Source: Rubrivivax albus (lineage in GTDB: Bacteria > Pseudomonadota > Gammaproteobacteria > Burkholderiales > Burkholderiaceae_C). From it: a DNA stretch of 64,000 bases. Below are positions 1 to 8,050 of this stretch, piece after piece. The position numbers and the translations under genes were made by a program. Position 1 is the first letter of the stretch. Every line of letters starts with the position of its first letter. Location: NCBI RefSeq assembly GCF_004016515.1, contig NZ_SACT01000007.1:1-64000 (forward strand), given 5' to 3'. The notes under the pieces are model-generated. The model made no database searches. It worked only from the letters and a program-made list of their open reading frames with translations, and was not told the origin of the DNA.

Positions 1-44
1 CGGGCCATCACTCGTATCTCCACTGCTTGCTCCTGGGTCAACAT
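1..44 (-). CDS. istA: IS21-family transposase IstA, N-terminal fragment (window edge)
   Basis: The minus strand starts with ATG at 44 and encodes MLTQEQAVEIRVMAR up to the window edge. This is the characteristic N-terminus of IS21-family IstA transposases, ahead of their helix-turn-helix. Only about 14 residues are inside the window, so the catalytic DDE domain and the partner istB cannot be examined. The element's terminal sequence follows immediately upstream (higher coordinates), as expected for istA as first gene. The family call rests on recognising this short N-terminus together with the adjoining terminal repeats. Confidence 0.7.
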   Translation of the reverse strand, partial: MLTQEQAVEIRVMA

Positions 45-127
45 CGACGGCCAAAAGGCCGTCAGCTTCGCCCAGGTGGGTCAGATTTACTTCGGCGCAG
101 TGGGTCAGTTTTGCATCGGCGGCGACA
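1..127 (-). mobile_element. Left end of an IS21-family insertion sequence
   Basis: Reading the minus strand from 127, the element appears to begin TGTCGCCGCCGATGCAAAAC, with the 5'-TG terminus typical of IS21 ends. Two direct repeats of GTGGGTCAG followed by T-rich sequence occur at 76-88 and 100-112. Repeated subterminal motifs of this kind are transposase-binding sites in IS21 elements. The istA start codon lies at 44. The body of the element extends out of the window, so target duplication and completeness cannot be judged. Confidence 0.65.
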
Positions 128-593
128 TATGGTGACTGCCAGGTAGCAGTCGTCGGCGCGGCGCCGATCGCGCCTCGGGAGTGACCGCTCTAGGAAGTGC
201 AGCCGACGTCGGGTGCGGCCGAGACCCGCCACTTTGGACCGAACGACAGCTGCGTCCAAGGGCGAACTGGTACTACCGACCCTGACCCGACATCCGAGGC
301 CCTGGCCGTAATACGGTCGTCGGCCCTGTTCGCGGGTCCGGAGAGAGGTCCCGTAGTGGCGGGCACACATCTGCAGGTGGCTCTCTGGGCGACTGCGGCT
401 TTGCTCAAGGATCTGTCGGCGCGCGCACCGGGGCAGGTCGTGACGACGAAATGGCTGGCGTTGCCCGCGGCTGAAGTTCAGGACCGCGGGCATCCAATCG
501 TCTGCCGCACTGCAGCGCGAAGAGGTACGGATCCGTTGGAGGCTATGCGCCGATGCAGCCACCCAGATCGTCTGGCGATCAGGTACGCCGCCT
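128..593. other. Intergenic stretch, no supported gene
   Basis: Open frames here are GC-driven and none has a recognisable domain or ribosome binding site. The segment around 232-265 contains CGAACGACAGCTG next to short degenerate blocks. Related blocks occur near 3680 and 18920, suggesting a dispersed non-coding repeat common in Burkholderiales intergenic DNA. No promoter was identified. Confidence 0.4.
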
Positions 594-1880
594 TCACCTC
601 AAGCCGACGTCCACCCACTCCAGCGTGAAGTGTCCGCTGCCGTCGTTGCGGTAGACCAGGCCGGTCGAGTCGATGCTGGTTCCGCTGGCCAGGTTGTCGG
701 GGAACAGGTCCAGGTCGCCATCGGCGTCGATGTCCTGCACGCGCAGCCACGGGAACCAGTCGGTGCCGCCGAAACCGGGCTCGCCGGTGGGCTTGTCGAC
801 ATGGGTCGCGGTGACGTCACTGAACTGCCGGTTACCCGAGTTCAGCAGAACCTGCACCGTGCGGCCCATGTAGAAGCCCAGACCCGGGCCGTCGTCGCCG
901 TCACGGGTGCGGTTGAGTACCAGGTCGCGGTCGCCGTCGCCGTCGAGGTCTTCAGCGTCGAAGTCCAGCACCGCGCCGTAGGGTGCGGCGACCGGGATCA
1001 ACGTGCGCCTGGCCGCGCTGTAGGCCCCGGTCGAACTGCCCCAGTAGATGGCGGTGCGGTCGCCGTCTCGCTCATGCGCGCCCAGCAGCAGGTCGACGAA
1101 GCCGTCCTGGTCGACGTCGATCAGTTCGGCGCTGAACACCTTGCCCATGCTGTCGTCGAATCGGTTGGTGACTTTGGTGAAGCCCGCGGCGCCGTCGTTG
1201 ACGTAGAAGAACGGGTCGGAGCCACCGACGAAGATGTCGATGTCGCCGTCGTGGTCGATGTCGGCAGCCGCGCCGCCATGGTGGAAGCCCACGTCAGGCA
1301 TGCGTGTCCAGCTGAACGTGCCGGGGGCGGTCTGCAGGATCAGCTTGGGTGCGGCGCCAGGGAACGGGGGAGCGTCGAAGCCGTGGTCGAACACGAAGAT
1401 GTCGGCAAGTCCGTCGCCGTTGAAGTCGGCCGTGATCGACTTGCGCGCATGCTCGGCCGGGGGCAGTGCGCCGCCAAAGGCCTGCGGCGTGGCGGTCTGC
1501 CACGCGAAGATGTCGGCTCCGGTGTTGAAGGTCAGGAAACTGCCGGTCTCGCCGATCAGCAGGTAGTCGCCGGTGGCCATGAAGACATCGGTGTCGCCGT
1601 CGCCGTCGGCATCCAGGTAGGCCACCGCGTCGCGCAGGCTGCCCACGCCGGCCGGCGGATGTGGCAGGAAGTAGTACGAGATGCGGATGTCGGGCGCAGC
1701 GTTCGTGTACGAGCTGCCGGCGTCGGCGTTCGCCTGCGGCGACAGGCCCAGGTCGACGAGTGCGGAGCCGCCGCCCGACCCACCGCCGGAAGAAGCCGTT
1801 TCGTTGCCGCCGCCACCACAGGCAGCCAGGGCCAGCACGGTGGCCACGGCCGTAGCCTTTGTGAATCGCTCGATCCTCAT
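594..1880 (-). CDS. FG-GAP/VCBS repeat lipoprotein
   Basis: This is a 428-residue secreted protein. The N-terminus has a basic segment, a hydrophobic stretch and the lipobox LAAC near residues 18-21, followed by a Gly/Ser-rich linker, so it is probably a lipoprotein. At least six calcium-binding-like FG-GAP/VCBS loops are visible, for example DADGDGDTDVF, DFNGDGLADIF, DIDHDGDIDIF, DVDQDGFVDLL, DLDGDGDRDLV and DIDADGDLDLF. They would fold as an extracellular beta-propeller. Such proteins are usually adhesins or surface ligand-binding proteins, but the ligand cannot be read from the sequence. It stands alone, with no operon partner. Confidence 0.85.
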   Translation of the reverse strand: MRIERFTKATAVATVLALAACGGGGNETASSGGGSGGGSALVDLGLSPQANADAGSSYTNAAPDIRISYYFLPHPPAGVGSLRDAVAYLDADGDGDTDVFMATGDYLLIGETGSFLTFNTGADIFAWQTATPQAFGGALPPAEHARKSITADFNGDGLADIFVFDHGFDAPPFPGAAPKLILQTAPGTFSWTRMPDVGFHHGGAAADIDHDGDIDIFVGGSDPFFYVNDGAAGFTKVTNRFDDSMGKVFSAELIDVDQDGFVDLLLGAHERDGDRTAIYWGSSTGAYSAARRTLIPVAAPYGAVLDFDAEDLDGDGDRDLVLNRTRDGDDGPGLGFYMGRTVQVLLNSGNRQFSDVTATHVDKPTGEPGFGGTDWFPWLRVQDIDADGDLDLFPDNLASGTSIDSTGLVYRNDGSGHFTLEWVDVGLR

Positions 1881-2270
1881 ACACGCCCCTACGGTGATTG
1901 CCGGTCAGCGCGACCGCCCCAATGGCGCCGTGTGATCCGCAGTGGGCAATCGGCGATTCGTTGGGACAAATGAACCCATGGCCCGCCATCGGTGGCAGAC
2001 GGCGTGAACGTGGTCACGCGCGTGCCGGTGCTCTGGACGAGGCACTGCGCCCGAACGGCAAGCGCCACGTCAGCTCGACGCAGGAAGTACGGCCCGAGCG
2101 GCGCTGCCGAAGTGACGGCCAGTGGATCAGGCTGCGCTGACGGCGGCCCTGCGGTTGCTCCTGCCGCCAAACGTAAAGGACGGCAAGCCAGAAACCCGCC
2201 AGCCGACTCCGCCAGCTCTTGGCCGGGAGCGCCAGTTGACTCGCTCGTCAGGTAGCCGCCATTAGGCAAG
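1881..2270. other. Intergenic, no supported gene
   Basis: About 390 bases lie between the FG-GAP gene start and the hairpin that ends the integrase transcript. Frames on both strands are short, lack ribosome binding sites and resemble no family that I recognise. The region should hold the FG-GAP gene promoter, but no convincing -35/-10 pair was found. Confidence 0.4.
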
Positions 2271-2304
2271 GCAGCCGCACCAACACAACGGTTGGTGCGG
2301 CTGC
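2271..2304 (-). terminator. Perfect hairpin downstream of the integrase
   Basis: The 14-base arms GCAGCCGCACCAAC (2271-2284) and GTTGGTGCGGCTGC (2291-2304) are perfectly complementary around a 6-base loop. The hairpin sits 12 bases past the integrase stop. There is no long T run on the minus side, so termination may be imperfect. It could alternatively be part of a recombination site of the element. Confidence 0.6.
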
Positions 2305-2315
2305 TGATAGCGACC

Positions 2316-2942
2316 TCAGATCTCCGTCTGCTCGGAGATCTCCAGCGCGTCATCGACCTCGATGCCGAGGTACCTCACCGTGGACTCGAGCTTGGAATGG
2401 CCGAGCAGCAACTGCACGGCGCGCAGGTTCTTGGTGCGCCGGTAGATGAGCGTCGCCTTGGTCCTGCGCATTGAGTGCGTGCCGTAGTCGGCCCGGTCCA
2501 GGCCCTGCTCGTCGACCCAGTGGCCGAGGATCCTGGCGTACTGCCGGGTCCCGAGATGTGGCGAGTCGTGCAGACGGCTGGGAAACAGGTAGTCGTCGGG
2601 CTCCAGCGCGGCCTGCCTGATCCAGGCCCTTAGCGCCGCCCGTGCCGGCTCGGTGATCTCGAACTGCACCGGGCGTTGCGTCTTGTGTTGCATGACGACC
2701 GCCCGAGACGCGACCTGGTCGCCGTGGCACACGTCGCGCACCTTCAGCGCGACCAAATCGCAGCCCCGAAGCTTGCTGTCGATGCCCAGGTTGAGCAGCG
2801 CGAGTTCGCGCACGCGGCCCTCCATCTGCAGGCGCACTCTCAGCGCCCAGATGTCCTTGAGCTTGAACGGCGCCTTCTGTCCGACGAGCTTGCCCTTGTT
2901 CCAAGGCTCGCGGTGGATGCGGGTTTCGGTTGTGGTGTCCAT
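2316..2942 (-). CDS. Tyrosine recombinase/integrase, short form
   Basis: This is a 208-residue site-specific recombinase consisting almost only of the catalytic domain. The full catalytic set is visible: Arg59 (SKLRGCD), Lys87 (HKTQR), His156 and Arg159 (THSMRR), His182 (LLGHSK) and the nucleophile Tyr191 (VRYLGI). The usual N-terminal SAM-like core-binding domain is absent or very reduced. ATG at 2942 was chosen because a GAGGAG ribosome binding site lies 6-8 bases upstream, although an in-frame ATG exists 78 bases earlier. A degenerate relative lies at 30384-30548, implying past movement of this recombinase type in the replicon. Its att sites are unknown. Confidence 0.85.
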   Translation of the reverse strand: MDTTTETRIHREPWNKGKLVGQKAPFKLKDIWALRVRLQMEGRVRELALLNLGIDSKLRGCDLVALKVRDVCHGDQVASRAVVMQHKTQRPVQFEITEPARAALRAWIRQAALEPDDYLFPSRLHDSPHLGTRQYARILGHWVDEQGLDRADYGTHSMRRTKATLIYRRTKNLRAVQLLLGHSKLESTVRYLGIEVDDALEISEQTEI

Positions 2943-3067
2943 GGTGGACTCCTCGTTGGCGGCTCGGCGCCGCCGCCCTGACGCCGACGCCAGTAGGCGT
3001 CGGATGTCCATCTTTGACATTCCTTGATAAACTGAGAAGCCCCAACCCTAGAGGCCACGCCGTGGGC

Positions 3068-3322
3068 ATGAACGTCAACCTCACCCCGCAACTCGAGGAA
3101 CTGGTCCGCGCCAAGGTGGCGTCGGGCATGTACACCTCGGCCAGCGAGGTTGTTCGCGAGGCGCTGCGGCTGATGGACGAGCAGGACCGCCTGCGCGCCG
3201 CAAAGCTCGAACAGCTTCGGGAGGACGTCCGCCAAGGCTTGGCCAGCGGGGCGTCACAGCCCTGGAGTGCGTCAACGATGAAGTCCGAAGCCCGTGCGCG
3301 GCGAGTGCGCAAGACCGCGTAG
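3068..3322 (+). CDS. parD: ParD-type antitoxin
   Basis: This 84-residue protein has the ParD/CopG ribbon-helix-helix layout. A short N-terminal strand (MNVNLTPQLEELVRAKV) is followed by the family signature SGMYTSASEVVREALRLM, then a charged C-terminal tail that would wrap the toxin. It should bind its own promoter and neutralise the ParE toxin encoded just downstream. ATG at 3068 is preferred; an in-frame GTG two codons earlier is also possible. The following toxin gene is broken, so the antitoxin may now be an orphan. Confidence 0.85.
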   Translation: MNVNLTPQLEELVRAKVASGMYTSASEVVREALRLMDEQDRLRAAKLEQLREDVRQGLASGASQPWSASTMKSEARARRVRKTA

Positions 3323-3332
3323 CCGAGCTGCA

Positions 3333-3636
3333 GTGGCAAACGTCGTTCGGCGCCCGCTGGCGGCGCTCGACATCCTGGACGTCTGGGATCACATCGCCGA
3401 TGACGACATGATGGCGGCGGACCGTTGGGTCGACGATCTCGACGCCGCGTTCGGCCGGCTGGCGACGCAACCGTTGATGGGCTCGGGCACGGCCCGAGCT
3501 TGCTACGGACCTCAGGAGCTTCCCGTTCCAGCGCTACGTGATCTTCTACGTCCCTCTACCGGACGGGATTGACGTGGTGCGGGTGCTGCATAGCGCCCGG
3601 GACATTGATGGCGACCTTCTCGCTGGCAACCCCTGA
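3333..3636 (+). pseudogene. parE: ParE-type toxin, frameshifted
   Basis: From a GTG at 3333 the frame encodes a typical ParE beginning (VANVVRRPLAALDILDVWDH, then a WVDDLDAAFGRL helix). Around 3480-3505 the frame is lost. The remainder, RPELATDLRSFPFQRYVIFY followed by VVRVLHSARDIDG, continues in the +1 frame to TGA at 3634. That second part contains the conserved ParE Arg/Phe/Tyr core and the VLHSARD end, so a single indel splits one gene. Toxin activity is probably lost unless the indel is a sequencing error. The start lies 10 bases after the parD stop, as in intact operons. Confidence 0.8.
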
Positions 3637-3718
3637 GAGCTGGCAAGACTCGGAACTGCGCGCACTGCTGTCGTTCGAGGGCCGAGTTCGGCCATGAGCG
3701 GTCGCACACGATTGACAG

Positions 3719-5056
3719 CTATGTGCCCCGGCCCTCGGCCCGGACTTCGTTGTCGACCTTCAGCTTCTTCATCTTCTCCCAGAGGGTCTTTCGACTGATG
3801 CCCAGCAGCTCCGAGGTCTTGATGACGCTGCCCCCAGTGCGCTCCAGGGCGCTGCGGATGTGCCGGCGTTCTGCCTCCTCGACCATTGCGTGCAGCGGTG
3901 CGAACGCGCCGGACGTGCCTTCGACCGGCGACGCACCGCGCTGCGTCACAGCGGCGTCGGGCACGTCCAGGATGCCTGCTTCGCTGAGCACCACGGCTTC
4001 TTCCAGGAACGAGCGCAGCTCCCTGGCGTTGCCCTTCCAGGTCCGGGCCATCACATCGCGCATGAACGCTTCGGACATGGCCATGGGCCGGCCCTGCTCG
4101 ACGGCGATCTGCTGCAGCATGCGCTCGGTCAGCCAGCGGATGTCTTCCGGGCGCTCGCGCAGCGGCGGCAGCCCTATGCGGATGACGGCGAGCCGGTAGA
4201 ACAGGTCTTCGCGGAAGGTGCCGGCCGCCATGTCGGCGTGCAGGTCGCGGTTCGTGGCGGCAATGATTCGGAAGTCGCTGCGCGTCACTTTCTCAGAACC
4301 CAGGCGGAAGAAACTGCGCTCCTGCAGCGCGCGCAGGAGCTTGGCCTGCATGCTGGCTGTCAGTTCGCCGACCTCGTCGAGGAAGAGCGTGCCGCCGTCA
4401 GCGCGCTCGAGGTAGCCTCGGTGCATGCGGGCCGCGCCGGTGAAGGCGTTCTTCTCGTAGCCGAAGAACTCAGCCTCCATCATCGTCTCGGGCACTGCCG
4501 CGCAGTTCACCGCGATGAACTCGCCCTGGCCAGCCCGCTCGCCCAGCCGGTGGATCAGCTGGGCCGCCACCTCCTTGCCGACCCCGGACTCGCCAGTCAG
4601 CAGCACCGGCACGCGCTGCTTCGCGACCTTGCGCACCAGCGCCTCGGCATGCCGCATCGCAGGCGAGATGCCGAGCACGCTGTCCTCCGGGACGGTCGTG
4701 GCCGGCGAGCTGGCCTCCTGGACCATGGCGACCAGGCGCTCGATGTCGAAGGGCTTGGTCAGGTACTCGCGCGCGCCGGCGCGCACCGTGGCCACGGCGT
4801 CGTTGACGCTGCCATAGCCGGTGAGGAAAAACCAGGGCAGCTCCCGCTGCGCCGTGGGCAGTTCCATGAACCACTGCGTCGCCAGGCCATCGGTCAGGCG
4901 CACGTCGCTGATCACGGCGCTGAAGCCGGCGGGCAGCGCCTCGGCGGCTTCTGCCAGCCTGCGACACCACTGCACCGTGAAGCCTTCGAGCTCGAAGCGC
5001 TGCACCAGCGACTCGCCCATGATCGGGTCGTCCTCAATCAACAACAGGCTCTTCAT
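3719..5056 (-). CDS. aioR: Sigma-54-dependent response regulator AioR
   Basis: This is a 445-residue NtrC-type activator. The receiver domain (1-115) has the acidic pair EDD at 8-10, phospho-acceptor Asp51 and Lys101. The AAA+ domain has Walker A GESGVGKE at 155-162 and the sigma-54 contact loop reading NAFTGA at 203-208, with Asn in place of the usual first Gly. A Fis-type helix-turn-helix lies near the C-terminus (TSELLGISRKTLWEKM). ATG at 5056 lies inside the end of aioS, giving a 23-base overlap and probable coupling. In the Aio system the phosphorylated regulator activates the -24/-12 promoter of aioBA, and such a promoter is present at 7452. Confidence 0.93.
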   Translation of the reverse strand: MKSLLLIEDDPIMGESLVQRFELEGFTVQWCRRLAEAAEALPAGFSAVISDVRLTDGLATQWFMELPTAQRELPWFFLTGYGSVNDAVATVRAGAREYLTKPFDIERLVAMVQEASSPATTVPEDSVLGISPAMRHAEALVRKVAKQRVPVLLTGESGVGKEVAAQLIHRLGERAGQGEFIAVNCAAVPETMMEAEFFGYEKNAFTGAARMHRGYLERADGGTLFLDEVGELTASMQAKLLRALQERSFFRLGSEKVTRSDFRIIAATNRDLHADMAAGTFREDLFYRLAVIRIGLPPLRERPEDIRWLTERMLQQIAVEQGRPMAMSEAFMRDVMARTWKGNARELRSFLEEAVVLSEAGILDVPDAAVTQRGASPVEGTSGAFAPLHAMVEEAERRHIRSALERTGGSVIKTSELLGISRKTLWEKMKKLKVDNEVRAEGRGT

Positions 5057-6485
5057 GGGTCTCTCGATTGGGTATCCAGAACACAAGGCGCGTACCCTGC
5101 CGGTGCGAGTCGTCGACGTCGAAGCCGCCGCCGTACTGGGTGGCGATCTCCCGGCAGACCCACAGGCCGAAGCCCCGGGGGTCGTCGCCGCTCTCAGCCG
5201 CCACCGTGCTTTGCAGGCCCTCCGCGGTGAGCGTCTTGCCGCCGTGGGCGACGCTGAAGCTGACGCGGTCGGCGTCGGCGCGCAGCTCGGCATGCACAGC
5301 GCCGGGCTCGCCCGCCGCCGAGACGCCATTGAGCAGCATGTTCAGCATCACCTGACGCAGCGCCGCCGAGGGCACGCGGATGGCGGACTCGACTTCGACG
5401 GCGGTCGTGAGCTTCACGTCGCGATGCGACACGTCGGGGTGGGCGAGGGTGACCACGTCGGCGAAGTCGTCGATCTCCAGCGCACGGTCCTCTACGCGCG
5501 CCTGTGGTAGCAGGGCCGCCACGGTGGTCTGGATCTGGTTGAGACCGCGCTGCAGCAGGTTGAGCGTGCGCCTGCGGGTCTCCTCTGAGGCGCCATGCAC
5601 GCTCAGCGTCTGGGTGGCCGTGAGCAGGCCCGCCAGCGGGTTGTTGATCTCGTGCGCTACCGCGGCGGTGATGCGGCCCACGGCGGCCATGCGCTCGGCC
5701 GACAGCGCGCGCCGCTCCGCCTGCTGGCGCACCTGCATCTCGGAGATCAGCTGCTCCACCGCCGCGCTGATACGTCCGAGTTCGGGGTCCTTGGTGTGCG
5801 GCAGTTGTTCCTTGAGTCGGGCCGGCTCGTCCCGTCCCAGTCGCTCGATCACGCTCGCCATGCTTAGGACAGGGGCTGTCATGCGTCGGCCGATCCACCA
5901 CCCGGCCGGCAGCAGGATGAAGGCGGCGAGCCCGACGCCGATCAGCGCGGGCTCGGTGAGCGCAGCCCAATCGGCCGCGAACACCGGGGCATCGACCTCG
6001 ATGTAGGTGAAGCCGAGCACCTGTCCGTCCTCGCTGCGGATGGGTTCGACGAGTGCGATCGATCCGTCTGGCCGGTCGATGCGCAGGCGCTTCGTGACGG
6101 CAGCCGGTGAGGGCAGGGTGAAGCCATTGACTGGCTGGCCCATCAGGGCGCTCGCGGTCCGCAGCAGTTGCGGGGCCGAGCTGGCGAAGACCCGGCCTTC
6201 GCTGTCGAGCACCGCCGCGCGGGCCTGCCCGGTCGCAGCGCCGGGCAGGAAGGCCGCGGTGTTGCGCAGCAGCGCGAAGACACGCCAGATGTCGTCGGCG
6301 GCCAGCAGCGGCAGCGACTGCGCCGACAGCAACTGTGCGGCACGGTCCACCGTGGCCAGCGTGTCGGTGCGCGCGGTGCGGGCGAAGATCTGCGCCGCAA
6401 CAGCGGTGACCAGCAGCGCCGCCAGCACGACCGCCAGCGACAGCCCCAAGGGGATCTGGACGCGATAGGGCAGCCGCGACAGCAC
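5034..6485 (-). CDS. aioS: Arsenite-responsive sensor histidine kinase AioS
   Basis: This is a 483-residue inner-membrane kinase. It has TM1 at about 11-34, a periplasmic sensing region at about 35-178, TM2 at about 180-200, a HAMP-like linker, an H-box AVAHEINNPLAG with His278, and C-terminal N/G boxes (MLLNGVSAAG, GFGLWVC). It should autophosphorylate on detecting AioX-bound arsenite and pass phosphate to AioR. GTG at 6485 was chosen because it overlaps the aioX stop codon by one base (TAGTG), and TM1 begins ten residues later. Order and overlaps (aioX-aioS-aioR) match characterised arsenite oxidizers. Confidence 0.92.
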   Translation of the reverse strand: MLSRLPYRVQIPLGLSLAVVLAALLVTAVAAQIFARTARTDTLATVDRAAQLLSAQSLPLLAADDIWRVFALLRNTAAFLPGAATGQARAAVLDSEGRVFASSAPQLLRTASALMGQPVNGFTLPSPAAVTKRLRIDRPDGSIALVEPIRSEDGQVLGFTYIEVDAPVFAADWAALTEPALIGVGLAAFILLPAGWWIGRRMTAPVLSMASVIERLGRDEPARLKEQLPHTKDPELGRISAAVEQLISEMQVRQQAERRALSAERMAAVGRITAAVAHEINNPLAGLLTATQTLSVHGASEETRRRTLNLLQRGLNQIQTTVAALLPQARVEDRALEIDDFADVVTLAHPDVSHRDVKLTTAVEVESAIRVPSAALRQVMLNMLLNGVSAAGEPGAVHAELRADADRVSFSVAHGGKTLTAEGLQSTVAAESGDDPRGFGLWVCREIATQYGGGFDVDDSHRQGTRLVFWIPNRETHEEPVVD

Positions 6486-7336
6486 TAGGTTGTCACCCCG
6501 GAGCCCGGCACGCTGCGCGCGAGCTGCCGGATGGAATCGAACAGTCCCACCTGGCCGGCGATGAAGCCGTCGAGGTTGAGCGATTTCAGGAGGGCTCGCC
6601 CGGCATCGTCCTTCTGCATGTCGAGCAGGCTGCGCCGCAAGGCCTCCATGCGGGCCGACGCCGCACCCGTGGCGGCCACCAGCGGCGGGAAGCCGTGCAG
6701 GCTCGACTTCCAAATCACCTCGGTTTGGCTCGCCCCGGCCATGCCTTGCAGCTTCATCGTCTCCCAGACGTACCCGTCGATCGAACCCGCATCCGCCAGG
6801 TGCGATGCCACCGCATCGGCCACGTTGCGATGCCCGTGCGCGAAGAACGTGCGCTTGAGGTCCCGCTGGCCGATGCCCGCCTTCGCGAACTCACCCTGGG
6901 CCACCAGCCAGCCCGAGTTCGACAGTGGGTCCGAATAGGCGAAGACCTTGCCGGCCAGCGACGACCACCCGGTCACCGTCGAATCGCCCAGCGGTCGGAT
7001 CAGGTAGGACTGGTAGCTCGGTTGGCCTTGGTAGAGCGGCACGGCCACCAGTTGCAGTTGCGACTGGAAGCGCACGAACGGATAGCCGCAGGTCCAGGCC
7101 GCATCGATCTGGCCGTTGAAGAGCAGGTCGTGCACCGTCTGGTATTGGTCGCGCGACACGAAGGTGACGCGGGTGTCGAGGCGCTGCGAGAGGTAGTCGG
7201 CCCAGCGCGCCAGGAAGGCAGCCTGGTCCGCCAGGATCACCGCCGTCAGGCCGATGCGCAGCCGCTCCTGGGCCAGCGCCAAGCCCGGCGCAGCCGCCAT
7301 CACGGCGGCCCCCCTCAGCAGTCTCCTTCTGTGCAT
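6485..7336 (-). CDS. aioX: Periplasmic arsenite-binding protein AioX
   Basis: This is a 283-residue PhnD-like solute-binding protein. The N-terminus MHRRRLLRGAAVMAAAPGLA is a Tat/Sec-type signal peptide, followed by a two-lobed binding fold. Cys83 in AAWTCGYPF corresponds to the family cysteine known to be needed for arsenite sensing in AioX. No transport genes accompany it, which fits a sensor role with AioS rather than uptake. ATG at 7336 has GGAG six bases upstream; an earlier in-frame GTG at 7372 looks unnecessary. The gene is divergent from aioBA. Confidence 0.92.
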   Translation of the reverse strand: MHRRRLLRGAAVMAAAPGLALAQERLRIGLTAVILADQAAFLARWADYLSQRLDTRVTFVSRDQYQTVHDLLFNGQIDAAWTCGYPFVRFQSQLQLVAVPLYQGQPSYQSYLIRPLGDSTVTGWSSLAGKVFAYSDPLSNSGWLVAQGEFAKAGIGQRDLKRTFFAHGHRNVADAVASHLADAGSIDGYVWETMKLQGMAGASQTEVIWKSSLHGFPPLVAATGAASARMEALRRSLLDMQKDDAGRALLKSLNLDGFIAGQVGLFDSIRQLARSVPGSGVTT

Positions 7337-7451
7337 GCCACGCTCCGGCGGTTTCGTTTCCGTAACGTACACCCGGCGACTCTCGTTACGCCATCCGGAC
7401 TAAGCCCTAAGCGCCTGCAGCCAAGTGCTTGATTTCATTGAGTTGGCTTCT

Positions 7452-7467
7452 TGGCATGTGGCTTGCT
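7452..7467 (+). promoter_or_regulatory. Sigma-54 (-24/-12) promoter of aioBA
   Basis: TGGCATGTGGCTTGCT matches the sigma-54 consensus TGGCAC-N5-TTGC. The invariant GG (7453-7454) and GC (7465-7466) are separated by ten bases. It lies 43 bases upstream of the aioB start, and the neighbouring regulator AioR is a sigma-54 activator. Activator sites should lie between here and aioX (7337-7440), but I could not define a palindrome for them. Confidence 0.88.
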
Positions 7468-7509
7468 GTGCATGAGCCGTTCGGATCACAACACCCCAGG
7501 AGACAAGCC

Positions 7510-8040
7510 ATGCAAGAGCACAAGCTCAACCGCCGCATATTCCTCAAGTCCAGTGGCGGCGCTGCGGCCGTCGTCGGCACGGCCGGCGCAGCGCTGGTGC
7601 CGGGCGCGGCCCAGGCGGCATCGCCGGCCGGCAGCACCTCGACGAACCTCAACTATCCCAAGCGCAGCGTCGGCAAGGCAGGCGGCATGCCCGTCAACCA
7701 GGCCGTCGGCTTCAGTTACCCCGACGCCAGTTCGCCCTGTGTCGCACTCCGCATGGGCTCTGCCGTTCCGGGCGGTGTAGGCCCGAACAAGGACATCGTG
7801 GCCTTCAGCTCGCTGTGCACGCACATGGGCTGCCCGGTGGCCTACGACGGCGGCACCAAGACCTTCAAGTGCAGCTGCCACTTCTCCATCTTCGACCCCG
7901 AGAACGGCGGCCAGATGGTGTGCGGGCAGGCCACCGAAGACCTGCCGAAGGTGCTGCTGGAGTACGACGCGAAGACCGACACGGTCGCCGCCGTCGGCAT
8001 CGAAGGCCTGATCTACGGCCGCCAGGCCAACATCCTGTAA
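7510..8040 (+). CDS. aioB: Arsenite oxidase small subunit, Rieske AioB
   Basis: This is a 176-residue Rieske [2Fe-2S] subunit of arsenite oxidase. A twin-arginine signal (RRIFLKS, Arg8-Arg9) directs export of the folded AioAB complex to the periplasm. Cluster ligands are visible as Cys103/His105 (CTHMGC) and Cys121/His124 (CSCH). Cys108 and Cys123 are placed to form the disulfide found in some AioB proteins. ATG at 7510 was chosen because the Tat motif follows it directly. aioA follows after 10 bases. AioB receives electrons from the AioA [3Fe-4S] centre and passes them to a cytochrome or azurin, neither of which is encoded here. Confidence 0.96.
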   Translation: MQEHKLNRRIFLKSSGGAAAVVGTAGAALVPGAAQAASPAGSTSTNLNYPKRSVGKAGGMPVNQAVGFSYPDASSPCVALRMGSAVPGGVGPNKDIVAFSSLCTHMGCPVAYDGGTKTFKCSCHFSIFDPENGGQMVCGQATEDLPKVLLEYDAKTDTVAAVGIEGLIYGRQANIL

Positions 8041-8050
8041 GGAGCGCGGC

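Noticed and set aside
630-1973. A long plus-strand frame opposite the FG-GAP lipoprotein gene
   Set aside because: It is Val/Asp/Gly-rich only because the Asp codons of the repeats read as Val on the complement; the minus strand has signal peptide and repeats.
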